A program made the translations under genes and the position numbers. 31,779 nucleotides of DNA, taken from contig JAKLZA010000322.1 in the NCBI GenBank assembly GCA_030704615.1, positions 1-31,779 of the forward strand, read 5' to 3'. Source of the DNA: Takakia lepidozioides (lineage: Eukaryota > Streptophyta > Takakiopsida > Takakiales > Takakiaceae). Positions within the stretch are counted from its first letter, which is position 1, and every line of letters begins with the position of its first letter. The notes under the pieces are model-generated. The model was given only the letters and a program-made list of their open reading frames with translations. It ran no database searches and had not been told where the DNA came from. Shown in pieces: positions 1 through 11,322 of the stretch.

Positions 1-3000
1 TTGAACATACTCTACAAGTCCATGTATATTAACTTATGGAGGAGTTGTGGAAAACAAGAACTAAGGGGCATATGGCCCTTTCTGGAGGTTCACCAAGCAA
101 TGATCAGATCACCACTCGCTGCAACGACCAAAAACGGACTTGGAAGAATGAGAAGTGCTTAAAGCAGGAAAATCTTAGATAGGTCCTACTATTTGTCTAG
201 ATAAATTTATTTATTCAATCTGATGTTGCAGTGTCATTCCACTTTCTTTGGCATTGGCCACTGTACAGACAAGATTGATGCCCCAGCATGAGATCTAAGA
301 GGACTCGTCAAATTCTGCAGAATGATATGCAGCAATGTTGTTTGACGTTTTGCAACAATCAGTTGGCAAAGACTCAAATCAGACAGGATATTTTGTATCC
401 AGGCTACATGTTAGGGCTACTATTTCCTTCTCGAAGGTTGCTCACGAACATAGGGAGGAAGAGGATTGCAGAGTCTAAGATTCGTTGCTTAAGCACAAAC
501 CCTCATTCTCTCAATGCTGGCTGTGGGAGGGCCCAAGATGGAAAGTTACTGATATGGCTGTACTTCTCATGCCTTGCAAGTCAAGAAAACAACAATGGCC
601 AAGCCTTGGAAACCACACGCATAAAGGGGAGACATGCATAAAGTAGAGAATCCTGTCCACAAATACTTGTCTGCTCAGTTTTGTATGAATTATAGCACAA
701 TTTCCTTTCTCCTTGGTGAAATTTCCATCGTTTCGCCTCCTGGTGAACTTACTTGCCTTCTGCCAGTACTAGAGCTCTGTCCCTCAGTGTGGAATGATTC
801 TAGTTCCTCAGCCCTTGTCTTTGATCTACATGAAGCACTAGAAATCCTCAAAAACTACCAAGGGGTGAGGACAGAGAAGTTGAGGAGCTGCCGAAGTTCT
901 TATGTTAGTAGTTCTTGGATGCAGTTCAAGCTATGAACAAAGACCGGTTCTGGCAGGACTTCTCGGATCCTTCACGGCAGTGGGACAACAATTGGGACAC
1001 CAATTTGGAGAAGCTAAGGCTATAATCTTCATGAAAATGAAACATTTAGTCAAATGGCCTGTGACTGGATTGTATCTCCAGTTGCTTACTGATAATATCG
1101 GATGCTTGGAACATTGGTGGTTGTAGCATAGTCTGTGCAAGGCTGTAAATGAACCTATGGCTGCTCAAGGGCCCAGTGATGGTTTTTACAGAGAAGTCCA
1201 AGAATACCAGACTTAAGAGTAAATTGTGCATAGGAGGTCCTTTGGATTGAAAGGTGGTTGAGGTGATTAAAACAGAACTAGCTGCTATCATACAAGTTCA
1301 AGAACAATCTGGCGATGGTTCTAATTTCAATGTACACCATGCAGCTCCACGTCGAGAATTTCAGAGGTATTGTAGATGATGATGATTCAAGGGTGCCAAC
1401 TCAACCAGACGTACTTGCGTACAGCTTATTCTCAAAGTCGATAACTTGGTACTTTTGTAATCCTGTTAGTATGTAGCGAGAAATTTTCCTTGTGAAAGAG
1501 ATCTGTCTTAAAATTCTAGGAGCTGCTATATGAATCGAGCACTTGAGAAAATTTGTAACTAAAGTATTGAGTCTGTGGGATTGAAACAGGCAAAGTTATT
1601 TCTTGGGACTTCAGACTGGTGGCGGGGGTAGCTTCTCCGCCATTGCTTTTGAAAGAGGACCAAGAGAGGGAGTCAACAAGAAATGTTCTGGTTCTTGTGG
1701 AGAAGGGAGGACTCTTTGTAGGGCAGGGCGACTGAAAGAGGCACTACACCTAACTTATGGCGTCACTCGACCCCAAAGGGCTACCACCTTCCTGTGGGAA
1801 GGTAGACATCTTTATGACATTTAACATTTGGTTAATCCAGAACCACTAGAGAGGCGGCTTGGGCCCTTACTAATGGGCTAAATGTGGGTTGTTTAATTCC
1901 GTGAAAATTATGAAAGAAGACACAATTTGACATATGTAAGCAGTGAAATCATGGAGTCCTTGTTGCAGAGCAAACAAGTGTGCAAGTATCAAGAAACCCT
2001 GAGGTAGAAGGGTTGAAAGTTTTGCAGCAAACTCTGAACCGGGTTTCCCACATGATTGAGGAAGTCTTGTATTTCATGATCACTCCCAGCAAAGCCAATA
2101 ACAATACTAGTACCGAACACTGAATGCCACTGCTGCAAACATTCTTGACTTGACAATCTGGCGTGAGAGTAAATATTTTGTTAATTCATGTAGCCTAGCA
2201 TAAAAAGTTACAAATTTTCATGGCCATATCCCATTGATCTGAGAGGTTGAGCTCAGTACAAAATTGTCATGCTATTGTCTTTATTGTGTGAAGCTAAGAT
2301 GTGGTCAGTCAATTGTGACCAACATTTATAGCTTTGTATGCATAATTTCCGTGTTGTTATACACCAAGAGTTGCAATGATGGAGATTTTTTGGTTCTCTT
2401 CCTGGTGGATTTCCTGGCTGCTTTGTGTTAAGGAACAATTTGCAAAAGCAAGTGTGAATGAGAGCATAGTAACATTACCAAACCTGCAGAGAAAGCAAGA
2501 TGTGCAAGGTCTGCCGATTGCTGATGTAGACATCAAAGTTAAGTTGAACACATTAAAGAACACTGTAGGCACACAAAATTGCATCTCAATTGAGGGATTT
2601 TGAAGCCTTGGCAGAACAACTACTCTCATACTTCTCTGTCACAGACTTAAATCTGTTCCTGCTTTCGAGCTGGAAACCAAATCGCCAGAATCTACTTCTC
2701 AAACCAGGAGAGATGGAAGGAAACTCTGATCCCTCAACAAACACCGGCGTACGTTTGTCTGGTATTTGGCCTTCTGACTTAATGTTTTGGTGCCAAGTAC
2801 GTTACTTTTCTGTACTTTCTCACTTGGGACTCCGACACTTGGGACTCCGAGGTTCACTTTTGATCCCAGATGTATTCTCCACCCTCCTCGCACCATGGTT
2901 GCTGTCATGTGCCATTGTCAACTATTGTCAATTGCCATGTTCATAACATGCCAGGATATAGGAGACCTCCTGAGTCTCTCTTTCTCATTCTCTTATATCA

Positions 3001-4327
3001 TTTTTGTGTGGTTTGGACTCGAACACCAGCTTTCTCTGGGCCTTCAGTAAATTGTGGCCTAGTCTCATAGTAAGTTGTGGCATAGTCTTTGCGACTTCAC
3101 TCACAAGTGAAGGTTTCAAACTCCAGGAATTCATTTTCTTTTTGTGTTGTTGAGTGCAATTCTCCTACAATAAGCTTTTTGCACATATAGACATATAGAT
3201 CAGACCACATATAACAATTGCAGACTGAGAAATAACAAATGCAAGTCTTACCCAGCAGAAGAGCAATGAGGGTGCAGGGTCTTTGGCGTACTAGCTCCAG
3301 AACTCTGTCCTTTCCATCTTCTTCTCGCCCGGGCCATCAAGACCCGAGCCCTGTTGCCTGTGATTGATTGAACAAACTCAATTTTCAGTTCGATTCTGTA
3401 GATGTTTGCTGGTGTAAGGACACATTGTCTGAGAATGGGCCCGTTACAATTTCAGAAGTATCAAATCACCACAGCACCTAACATGGAATATTAGAGATGT
3501 ACACCTTGTTGACAATTGGGTTGCTATGCCTTAAGGGCCATCAGCTCTGCAAGGAAGATGATTGCTCTGTTTGAGAATGTGGATGCATCTATGTTGTATA
3601 AGCTTGTTTCTGCTCCGTAGCTTTCACAAGAAAATTTTGGTCAAAAAATAGGTTTTACAGTTGTGCTTGAGGACAAATGCAGACGACGGATAGATGTATA
3701 TGTTCACCCCTATGCAGTAGCGTACTACCCTTCACAGAGGCAAGTGTCGGATTAAATCCACCAGGGCAGCAAGCATCCACATTCACACAGGTGACAACAG
3801 ACCCTAACAGGTGTTGAGTGTTGATATACGAGCTGGCATGTCATGGCCTGTACTTAGCTCAAATGCAACACATGTGACCATGTTACACACTTTACAATGA
3901 GAACAGTGACCATAGCCCTCTGGTTACCACAGATCGCTGTGATTACACTGTCTGTCACACCATGGGTACTTAGAGCGGGAAGAGGAGTGAGAAGGGGGGG
4001 CGGAGACAATGGTGCAAGACTAGAATTACCATAACGGAGTTGGCCTTGGCGGGCGAAGTATACAAAACCACATGCTACCATCCAGTCCGATGCACTGAAA
4101 TCTTTCACCCTCTGCATCCCGAAATCCAATCATCTGGAATTGGGTTATGTGCACTCGGAAAGAAGACACCCTAGAACAGAGTTCTATAAGCATGTAGCTG
4201 GAAAGGCACTGCTTGAAGATTGCTTCTTTGTCAAGAGCTGAGAAGGTCTTACAGTACATTTTGTCACAACTTCAAGCTGACTCTGAAGTTATTCCATCAG
4301 CAGTTTCATCTCAAAAGACAACATTAC
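1..4327. other. Region without a recognised gene
   Basis: I see no complete gene here. The stretch lies downstream of the SARAF-like gene, which is read leftward, so it may hold that gene's missing 3' exons. Open frames are short and none has a recognisable domain. Small coding-like islands on the plus strand (around 932-1020, 1253-1362 and 1969-2124) are described under findings. No tRNA, rRNA or satellite array was noticed. A short direct repeat of about 13 bases, built on CTTGGGACTCCGA, lies near 2823-2851. Confidence 0.4.
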
Positions 4328-6697
4328 CTCAGCAACACCCCTTATGCCAGTGGGGTATTCTTTTACATTTTTCCCTCCGTTTGCTGACCATCCTGCAACA
4401 GACACCCCCACAGAAACTAAGTGTCCCATGAAGACCTCATGTGCTGGAGTCCAGTATGTATAGGGCACCTAGACAAGCTCAACTGGATGGGGTACCAGCT
4501 GATATTGAGGAAAAGATGAACTTCGCAAACACAACCACACATCATACCAGAGGCTTTCCTGCCAAAGTCCATTTCCAAGAAACACCAAGTTCCAAACGAC
4601 CCACTGGCAAGCTACTTAAATGTCCCTTGACGTATAAGATGGCTTGTTTTATACCCATGGTGGATACAACCACTGATCACCTGAACCTTTGATTCATTTA
4701 TGATGCAAGGATTGTGAGCTAGAGGGGGTGGAATACATGCCATACCAATCTGGATCAGGCTATACTCAAGGCCACAACTCCCTTCCAGAATATGGTCATC
4801 CATCACTGAATAAAAGCCCTAGCATCCCTCACATGATCACAAATTAGTGGATGCTGCACTTAAATGTGGAATGAGAATTTTCCTGTGAGAACGTCTGAGC
4901 TCATGAAGAAGTGCAAAGACCAGCAGGCATCAGAATCTGTCAGGGAGCCTCAGAGTGGACTCAATAAAGTTTCTTTCATTCTTTCTCTCTATCATCAGGC
5001 GTGAGCTGATGGAACTTCATATTAGTCGGACCTGGAAACCAGTCCATCTATGGGGAGACATTCTTGGTCCTACGCAATGATAGAATCTTACAGCCCAATG
5101 ACTTGTTTGCAACTCTATCTCCATCTCTTTTAAGGGCATAGCGAAGGCGGGTTCCCACAGGCTGCAGACGGAGACTGATAGGTGGGACAACCTGCAGCAT
5201 GCTGACTGCTTGCGCTAGAGATGACAGGAGGGAAACTGAAGGATGTTTCTTCTTTCACTGTCCTCTCTACTATTAGATCCGGGGGAGATACTATTGCCCA
5301 ACCAAGATAGCCAATCCCTTACAGAGGTGTTCCACTACAACGATCAGAAATACTTGGCAGCACATCTGCTGGAGGTGTGAAATCTTAGACAACCCTTAAT
5401 CAAGGGTTATTTCTGGGCTGCTCATTGAGGGCCCCACTCCCTTTCTTGTTTCCTGCTTCCCCTGGTCCTGTAAGCTCTTCGAGCTTTCCACGGAAGTTAT
5501 GACATGTCTGTAGTGTCATTCTCTCTTAATCAGAATTGAGACTTGTGCTGAGGGGGTTGAAATTGTAGCAAACTAGTGCCATTGTGGTGCTGGACATTTA
5601 GTATCACTGATGTGCAAAGGTGCATGAAATATAATTGGTTTTGTGCATGGTATATGTACAAAATGTCCAGTCATCACTAAAGTCTCATTCCTAGAGGAAT
5701 TCTAGTAATGAGCCCAAAATAGGCGTACCTCACAGATAATTGAAGTCTCATCAAAGCGAAGATGTCTAGGCAAATCTGTGTCACATCGCCATCGTGTGTT
5801 TCGGCCATCAGGTCTTATGTTTATACACCGCACCATCTCTGTCCCTCTCAAAAAAAATGTTGTCTCAGCAACTGCAACTCACACCTCTTCATTTGCAACA
5901 TTGACCAGCTTGAGACAATGCCCCATGTCAGCCCATGACGTCAAATCCTTCTATCTCTATATGTGGCTCTGGCTAAGACTCCTCAAATCCAATGTGTCTC
6001 TCTTCATACAGATGTTCACTATTCACTTGCCCCATCCTTCTCCTCAACCCTCAGCCCTCTCCCACTGTGTTCTCTCTATCAATGCCCCTGCTATGTATCG
6101 TGATTGCATGCATGAAACAAGTTTACTTTTCAAATCCCTTGTACATTATCCAGGGCATTCCAGTTTACTCTGCTGCATAGGCCAGTCACCCAAAATTCAT
6201 CAGTGAAACAAGTTTTTTGGGGGTCCAAATGAACTAATGACTGCTCCCACTCTCCAACAATGAAGGACAGTTTGGTAGAGGGGAATGAGGTGCACTGACG
6301 TAGATAAGCAGCAAACATCGAGGCTCGCAACTTACCATAGGGTAGATCAAACCCTAGATCTGAGTGGTGAGGTGACCTGCAGCTGGAGACATGAAAAATG
6401 GATAGTGTGCTAGCGGTTGAACAGGTCGAAGAAAAGAATATCAATAGGCTGAAAATATGGCCCGGACATACCAGGCTCAAAATCACAGCCCTTTAAACAC
6501 CTGAGCTGAGGAATGGGCGACGATCTTCGGTACGTGGTATCACGGCCTTTGTAGAAAAACAAAGTCTTCGCACTTTCCAGAAGAAAAGGCCGCCCATGGG
6601 GCGTGTATTGTCCCCTCACCCCTCCCATTACTAGTATGGCTACAATCAATGCATGCAACCCCTTCCTCCATGGCATATCCCGTGTAATCCAATTCAT
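4328..6697 (-). CDS. SARAF: SARAF/TMEM66-like protein, 3' end not found
   Basis: In animals this family sits in the ER membrane and slows store-operated calcium entry through STIM-Orai. Exons read right to left: exon 1 6697-6472 (75 codons +1), exon 2 5844-5729, exon 3 4818-4746. All join in frame at GT-AG borders. Exon 4 at 4392-4328 is tentative, with matching phase and a good polypyrimidine acceptor. Residues 1-29 look like a signal peptide; a second ATG at residue 8 would give a more typical one. Family hallmarks are PIPQLRC (61-67), a W-R-C-D-T-D-L block (94-100), ICEG (112-115) and ILEGSCGLEY (124-133). Six cysteines (67, 71, 82, 96, 113, 129) match the paired lumenal cysteines of the family. 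The transmembrane segment and proline-rich cytosolic tail were not found with confidence. A possible fifth exon at 4111-4030 has a weak hydrophobic stretch, and the true one may lie further left. I cannot tell whether the gene is intact. Confidence 0.75.
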
Positions 6698-9057
6698 CGA
6701 AGTGGGAACCTCCTCCCACTGACACAGACTGCCAGCCAGCAAGCTTGAACTTTCCTGCAGCTGCTAAGTAAACACACCTTCTATGCGTCTCTCCCTCCCT
6801 CTTAATCAAACACCCAGCACTTATCTTCTCAATCCAGTCTGGTCCTCTCATCCATTTGCAAATGTTTTCCAAAAGTTGTCTGCAGGACTTCTCCGAAGTA
6901 CGTCCTCTCCAGTCTCCCGGGCTTACACATACCCAGATGCGCTATGAGTGGCAAGATTTGAGTGTAACCCAACTCATGATTTCAGGAACATACACCAGGA
7001 TAGATGCAAAATTTGCAAAAAACGCTTGCATTTGCACCGTCGTCACTGAACCTTCGAACTAGGAACGCAGGCCAACAGTCGTCAGCCTCGAGTACTACCT
7101 TATTGCCATTTGGATCGCGCTGTCGAGATGCAGGGAGGTGTGGCCAAACCCGCACAAGATCATTGCCACTGCACGACGGTTCCCACTGGATTGAACGTTT
7201 TCTAATGAAATGCTCCCTATCAAAAACTGGCCACAGCTTATATCATGGGCGAACGTTAAGACAGATGTGTTCCCATTGCGCTCTAGTGAAACAGCCCACA
7301 TTCTCAAATCCCCCATGACAAAAGAATTTGCTTTGGTACTCCGCCATCCTGTCTCTCGACCTGAATTTGAATGAGCAGGAGGAGGTACATAGCTGAGGAG
7401 CTAGGCCGGTCGATGGAGCCCACCTTCATCCCCTGGGCTCATGGATTGTCATCTTGCATGACAACAGCTCCTCCTGTAATTCCAACCATAGCTCTGAAGC
7501 TTTCGAAGCATGCAATTGTGTACTTTGAAAAAGACGACGGAGGAAACCTTGTCGGATTCCCTCCAGCATTACATATCGATCAAAGAAACAGAACAGATTC
7601 ACAGTCCACAGGCTCATTACATGGGATCTAGAAAAGAAAGGAGTACTGACTTTGTTGGGGAGGAGTTGGTGGTATTTGCAGTTGTAACATAAATGCATAG
7701 GGACATACACTGACTGAGAGTGTGCTGCATTTTGTGAAAGGATGAAGATCATGAGCCCGCATGTTCTTCTCTGCTCACAATGTGGATCCATCCTGGCCAT
7801 GTCATCTTTAAAGAGATGGGTTAACCAAAATGGGCGGTGAATCAGGAGGGGCCTCTTCCTGACAGCCTTCGGGAGAACTTGTGGGAGAACTTGTGGGTAT
7901 ATGGCCACAAGGCACAGCAACTGAGTACCATGATCAATGATGGTCTCGGCGATTGCGGACCCAAAAATCAACTCTTCTGTGAGGTTGCAGACAGACAAGT
8001 ATATTATATTCAGAATATCCATACTTACATCAGGGAATGCACAAAGCAAGGAGTTCGTTCACATCTGCTTCCTCATCAAAATGATCCAATAATACATCCT
8101 TAAAATGGCAACCTTCGAAAACGTTATATTTTCAGACGTGTCCTCAACTCATGTATCGATAACTGTTTGCCACATGGCATCTGCCAGGTGGCTGTCAGCA
8201 TATGTTCCAACACAATGATATTGATCTCCAGCGATGCTCCCAGGGGTGGTCACATCTGCACAAACCATACCAAAATTTTATTTTCACTTGAGAGCATGAA
8301 TGAGAAACACACCCCTCACCGCATCTGATATCCACTTCAGCAGTCTAAGCAAATATCTAGAAGCCACTAAAGATGTATATCAGCACAAAAGGCAGCGGCG
8401 CCAAGATAAGTACTTTCTCTTCTTCCACATCTCGAAACCCCACTGCAGCGGTGTCTCTATTAGGGCACAAACTTTGCCTTTAGGATGATATGGGCAATGA
8501 ATGTCAAAAATTGCATCATTGACCAGTGTGGGTACATGGCATCTGCAATCTATCCCCAACCAACGAACAGAGTCAATTACACAAAGACAAAGGAAAACAC
8601 CACGCATCTGCACAGCTTTTAAATCTGACATTTTGATGTATTTCTAGTATTATACTTGGGGTTAGATCATCTCAATTATTTATTTGAGCTACATCGCAAT
8701 CGCAAGAGGAAGGAGAGATCAGTAGTGACACTTCAGAGTCCAGCAGTAGCATTTCCACTCTGGAACATCAACATGTAAAAACAGCAGCTCACTGTTGAGA
8801 GTCTCATTTTTACCAGGTAAGAGTTCTACTAACAGGTATGATCACACAGGGGGAGACAGAGGGTATCCAATTATTTGCATAGGGAGGTGTGAGGAGTTCC
8901 AAATACTAGGCCTCCTAAGCTCCATGCTGGTGGGAAACTTGGCAAGGGTCCCACCTTCTCCGTTGACTATATGTAAATCTCTGGAGTACTTGAGGATTTC
9001 ATACCTTAAACAGCAGCGTCACAAGAACATCATGCACTTCTTTTCATATGGCTTGTT
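6698..9057. other. Gap between SARAF-like and PPR genes
   Basis: The right part should contain the 3' UTR of the leftward-read PPR gene, and the left part the 5' UTR and promoter of the leftward-read SARAF-like gene. In between lies minus-strand coding-like sequence interrupted by stops and a frame change, annotated separately. A 13-base tandem duplication (GGGAGAACTTGTG, twice) lies near 7871-7896. I see no structural RNA. Confidence 0.4.
6982..8136 (-). pseudogene. Unidentified broken coding-like stretch
   Basis: Read on the minus strand, several adjoining frames look like protein. An acidic stretch before 8050 (DHFDEEADVNELLALC) passes by a one-base frame change into an open frame of about 200 codons (8049-7426). 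A second stretch of 122 codons starts with ATG at 7347 and ends at 6982, with one in-frame TGA at 7243-7245; it contains tryptophan-rich text such as KLWPVFDREH and DDCWPAFLVRRFSDDG. I do not recognise the family. The arrangement could be a decayed gene, a decayed DNA transposon, or a real gene whose introns I have not placed. A further minus-strand frame at 8631-8380 may belong with it. Confidence 0.25.
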
Positions 9058-11322
9058 TCACCAGTAATCCCCACAAGAACAAACCCCGTCTTGGAAGTGG
9101 TGAAAGCGGTTGGCATCCCTTACAACAACTGCTCGCCCAACAAGCTTTGAGATGAACTTGGTGGCGGTGTGACAGTCACCACACACCCGGAGGTTCTTGA
9201 TGACACGGATAGGTGTCCCAGGGGCCATGCTTATGAGTCCGAAAGAAATGGCCAGCCTCTCACTGTGGTAGCAAAGACAGATTTCCTTTCGCTCCTCCTC
9301 CACATCACGCAATAAAAACCGTGTCTCGGGCACGTACCCAGCCTCTTTCATTTGCCAAGTCAGTCTCTTCAGCTCAGCATGGATTTCCTCAATTTGTGGA
9401 TGCAACTCGTCTTCTACCACAAATGTATGCACCTGGTTGTTGACCTCGATGCAGCTGCGCCCTGGCTCCTTTCTGATCCCTCTGTCCTCCATCATTTTCC
9501 TCACCTTTGCTTTATCCTCCCACCTGCCAGCCGCCGCATATATGTTCGAAAGCAGCACATAAGTTGCAGCATCCTGTGGATCCCGATCCAAAAGGCATTT
9601 TGCAGTATGTTCTGCTAACTTCACATCACCATGAATTCTGCACGCACCAAGCAAGGCCCCCCACACCGAAGCATCTGGTTCAACTGGCATTTTATTAATG
9701 AAGTCTTCTGCCTCATGCAATCGCCCTCCACGGCCAAGAAGGTCCACCATACTGCCAAAATGCTCCACTGCAGGACTGAAGCCATGATCTCGACTCATGG
9801 AATCAAAGTAATGACGCCCTTCATCCACAAGGCCCATATGGCTACATGCACATAGAACACATGTAAATGTGATACCATCCGGCTTGAAACCTTCACGTTT
9901 CATTTGTTCAAATAGACGAAGGGCCTCTATTCCACACCCATGCTGAGCATATCCTACAATCATTGCATTCCATGACACCACATCTCTGTTGGCCATATTG
10001 TCGAACAATTGACGTGCTTCGTTCATGTTCCCACATTTTGCATACATGTTGACAAGGGCAGTCTTCAGAATGACATTTGGCACAATGCCAGCTTTCACAA
10101 TGGCAGTGTGAACCTGTTTGCCCTTTTCCAGGGCCCCTAGGCTGGCACACGCATCGAGAACGCAGGTGAATGTGACCCTGTCAGGCGTGAACCCTTCCTG
10201 TATCATTTGCTCATAGGTGTCGAAGGCCTCCCTACCACACCCTTGCTGGGCATATCCTGCAATCATCACGTTCCATGAGACCACATTTCGTTTTGCCATT
10301 TTGTTGAACACTTCATGTGCGTCGTTGATGCTCCCGCATTTGGCATACATGTCAGCAAGGGCAGTCTCCAGAATGATGTCTGGCTGAATTCCAGCTTCCA
10401 TGATGGCAGTATGGACCTGTTTGCCCTTATCTAAGTCCCCTAGGGTGGCACATGAATTGAGAATGCAAGTGAATGTGACCCTGTTGGGCGTCACCCCTTC
10501 TTGTATCATTCGCTCATAGATATCCAAAGCCTCCTTACCACACCCATGCTGAGCATATCCTGCAATCATTGCATTCCATGAAACCACATTTCGTTTAGCC
10601 ATATTGTCGAACACTAGACGTGCATCCTTTATGCTCCCGCATTTGGCATACATATCAGCTAGGGCAGTCTCCAGAATGATATCTGGCTCAATTCGAGCGT
10701 CCATGATATCAGCATGAATGTTTTTGCCTCGTTCGAGAGCCCTGAGGCTGGCACATGCATTGAGAATGCAGACAAAGGTGACCTTGTTGGGCACCACCCC
10801 CTCCCGTTGCATTTGCTCATAGATCTTGAAAGCCTCCCTACCACACCCATCTTTGGCATATCCCACAATCATTGTATTCCACGTAAACATATTTCGTTCA
10901 GGCATTTTGTCAAACACTTGTCGTGCATCCACCACACTCCCACACTTAGCATACATATTGACAAGGGTGTTTAGCAATGAGATGCTTGGCTTGAATCCAC
11001 TCTGGATAATGTGGGCATGCACCTGTTTTCCCTCTGTTAGGTCTTTCATATTGATGCACTCCAGCAAGACACTGACGTAAGTATGGAAATCTGCCTGCAT
11101 GCCTTGTTGGTTCAAAAAATGCAGCGTGTCTTTCAGTCGTCCTGGCTTATGTCGTGTCACCTCATCCTCAGAAGTGGCGGAATTCCTGCTGACCTCCTCT
11201 CTTGCACCTCTTTCAACAGTAGTAGTGAGAATGGAGGTGCTACGCCTGTCACCAGTATGATGTTGAACAAACTGATCTTGGTGCAACCCTGCCATCCTGC
11301 ATGCCTTGTCAGATACAGACAT
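9058..11322 (-). CDS. DYW-class PLS pentatricopeptide repeat protein
   Basis: Predicted organelle C-to-U RNA editing factor of 754 aa, intronless. Motifs in order: L 79-113, S 114-144, P 145-179, L 180-214, S 215-245, P 246-280, L 281-315, S 316-346, P 347-381, L 382-416, S 417-447, P2 448-482, L2 483-518, S2 519-550, E1 551-584, E2 585-619, then PG box and DYW domain 620-754. The cytidine-deaminase zinc and catalytic residues are present: HSE at 686-688 and CGDC at 714-717. The protein ends in CSCGDYW. I chose ATG at 11322. The frame is open for nine more codons to a GTG at 11349, but TGA lies three codons before that, so no upstream ATG is possible without a spliced leader. The first 78 residues are serine/threonine-rich and polar, not a textbook transit peptide; organelle targeting is inferred from the family. 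It is divergent from the PI synthase gene, with 1.3 kb between start codons. Confidence 0.95.
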   Translation of the reverse strand: MSVSDKACRMAGLHQDQFVQHHTGDRRSTSILTTTVERGAREEVSRNSATSEDEVTRHKPGRLKDTLHFLNQQGMQADFHTYVSVLLECINMKDLTEGKQVHAHIIQSGFKPSISLLNTLVNMYAKCGSVVDARQVFDKMPERNMFTWNTMIVGYAKDGCGREAFKIYEQMQREGVVPNKVTFVCILNACASLRALERGKNIHADIMDARIEPDIILETALADMYAKCGSIKDARLVFDNMAKRNVVSWNAMIAGYAQHGCGKEALDIYERMIQEGVTPNRVTFTCILNSCATLGDLDKGKQVHTAIMEAGIQPDIILETALADMYAKCGSINDAHEVFNKMAKRNVVSWNVMIAGYAQQGCGREAFDTYEQMIQEGFTPDRVTFTCVLDACASLGALEKGKQVHTAIVKAGIVPNVILKTALVNMYAKCGNMNEARQLFDNMANRDVVSWNAMIVGYAQHGCGIEALRLFEQMKREGFKPDGITFTCVLCACSHMGLVDEGRHYFDSMSRDHGFSPAVEHFGSMVDLLGRGGRLHEAEDFINKMPVEPDASVWGALLGACRIHGDVKLAEHTAKCLLDRDPQDAATYVLLSNIYAAAGRWEDKAKVRKMMEDRGIRKEPGRSCIEVNNQVHTFVVEDELHPQIEEIHAELKRLTWQMKEAGYVPETRFLLRDVEEERKEICLCYHSERLAISFGLISMAPGTPIRVIKNLRVCGDCHTATKFISKLVGRAVVVRDANRFHHFQDGVCSCGDYW
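9982..10890 (-). repeat. Three 303-bp coding tandem repeats (P-L-S triplets)
   Basis: Units 10588-10890, 10285-10587 and 9982-10284 each encode one 101-residue P-L-S triplet (35+35+31). Long stretches match at the DNA level with exact 303-base spacing. For example, the string around CCACACCCATGCTGAGCATA recurs near 9930, 10233, 10536 and, more diverged, 10839. Such similarity implies fairly recent internal duplication or gene conversion, beyond the protein-level periodicity of PPR genes. Confidence 0.85.

Noticed and set aside
1603-1824. Frame with GRLKEALHLTYG, resembling the start of a fern or moss PPR protein
   Set aside because: Only about eight residues match and no PPR motif follows. 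Too short to call a PPR pseudogene.
3252-3357. Possible SARAF exon with good splice sites on the minus strand
   Set aside because: Phase fits but the product is an arginine-rich stretch unlike any SARAF part. The site 4392-4328 is a better continuation.
7837-8103. Plus-strand frame of 88 codons
   Set aside because: It lies opposite the longer minus-strand coding-like frame, contains the 13-base tandem repeat and shows no domain.
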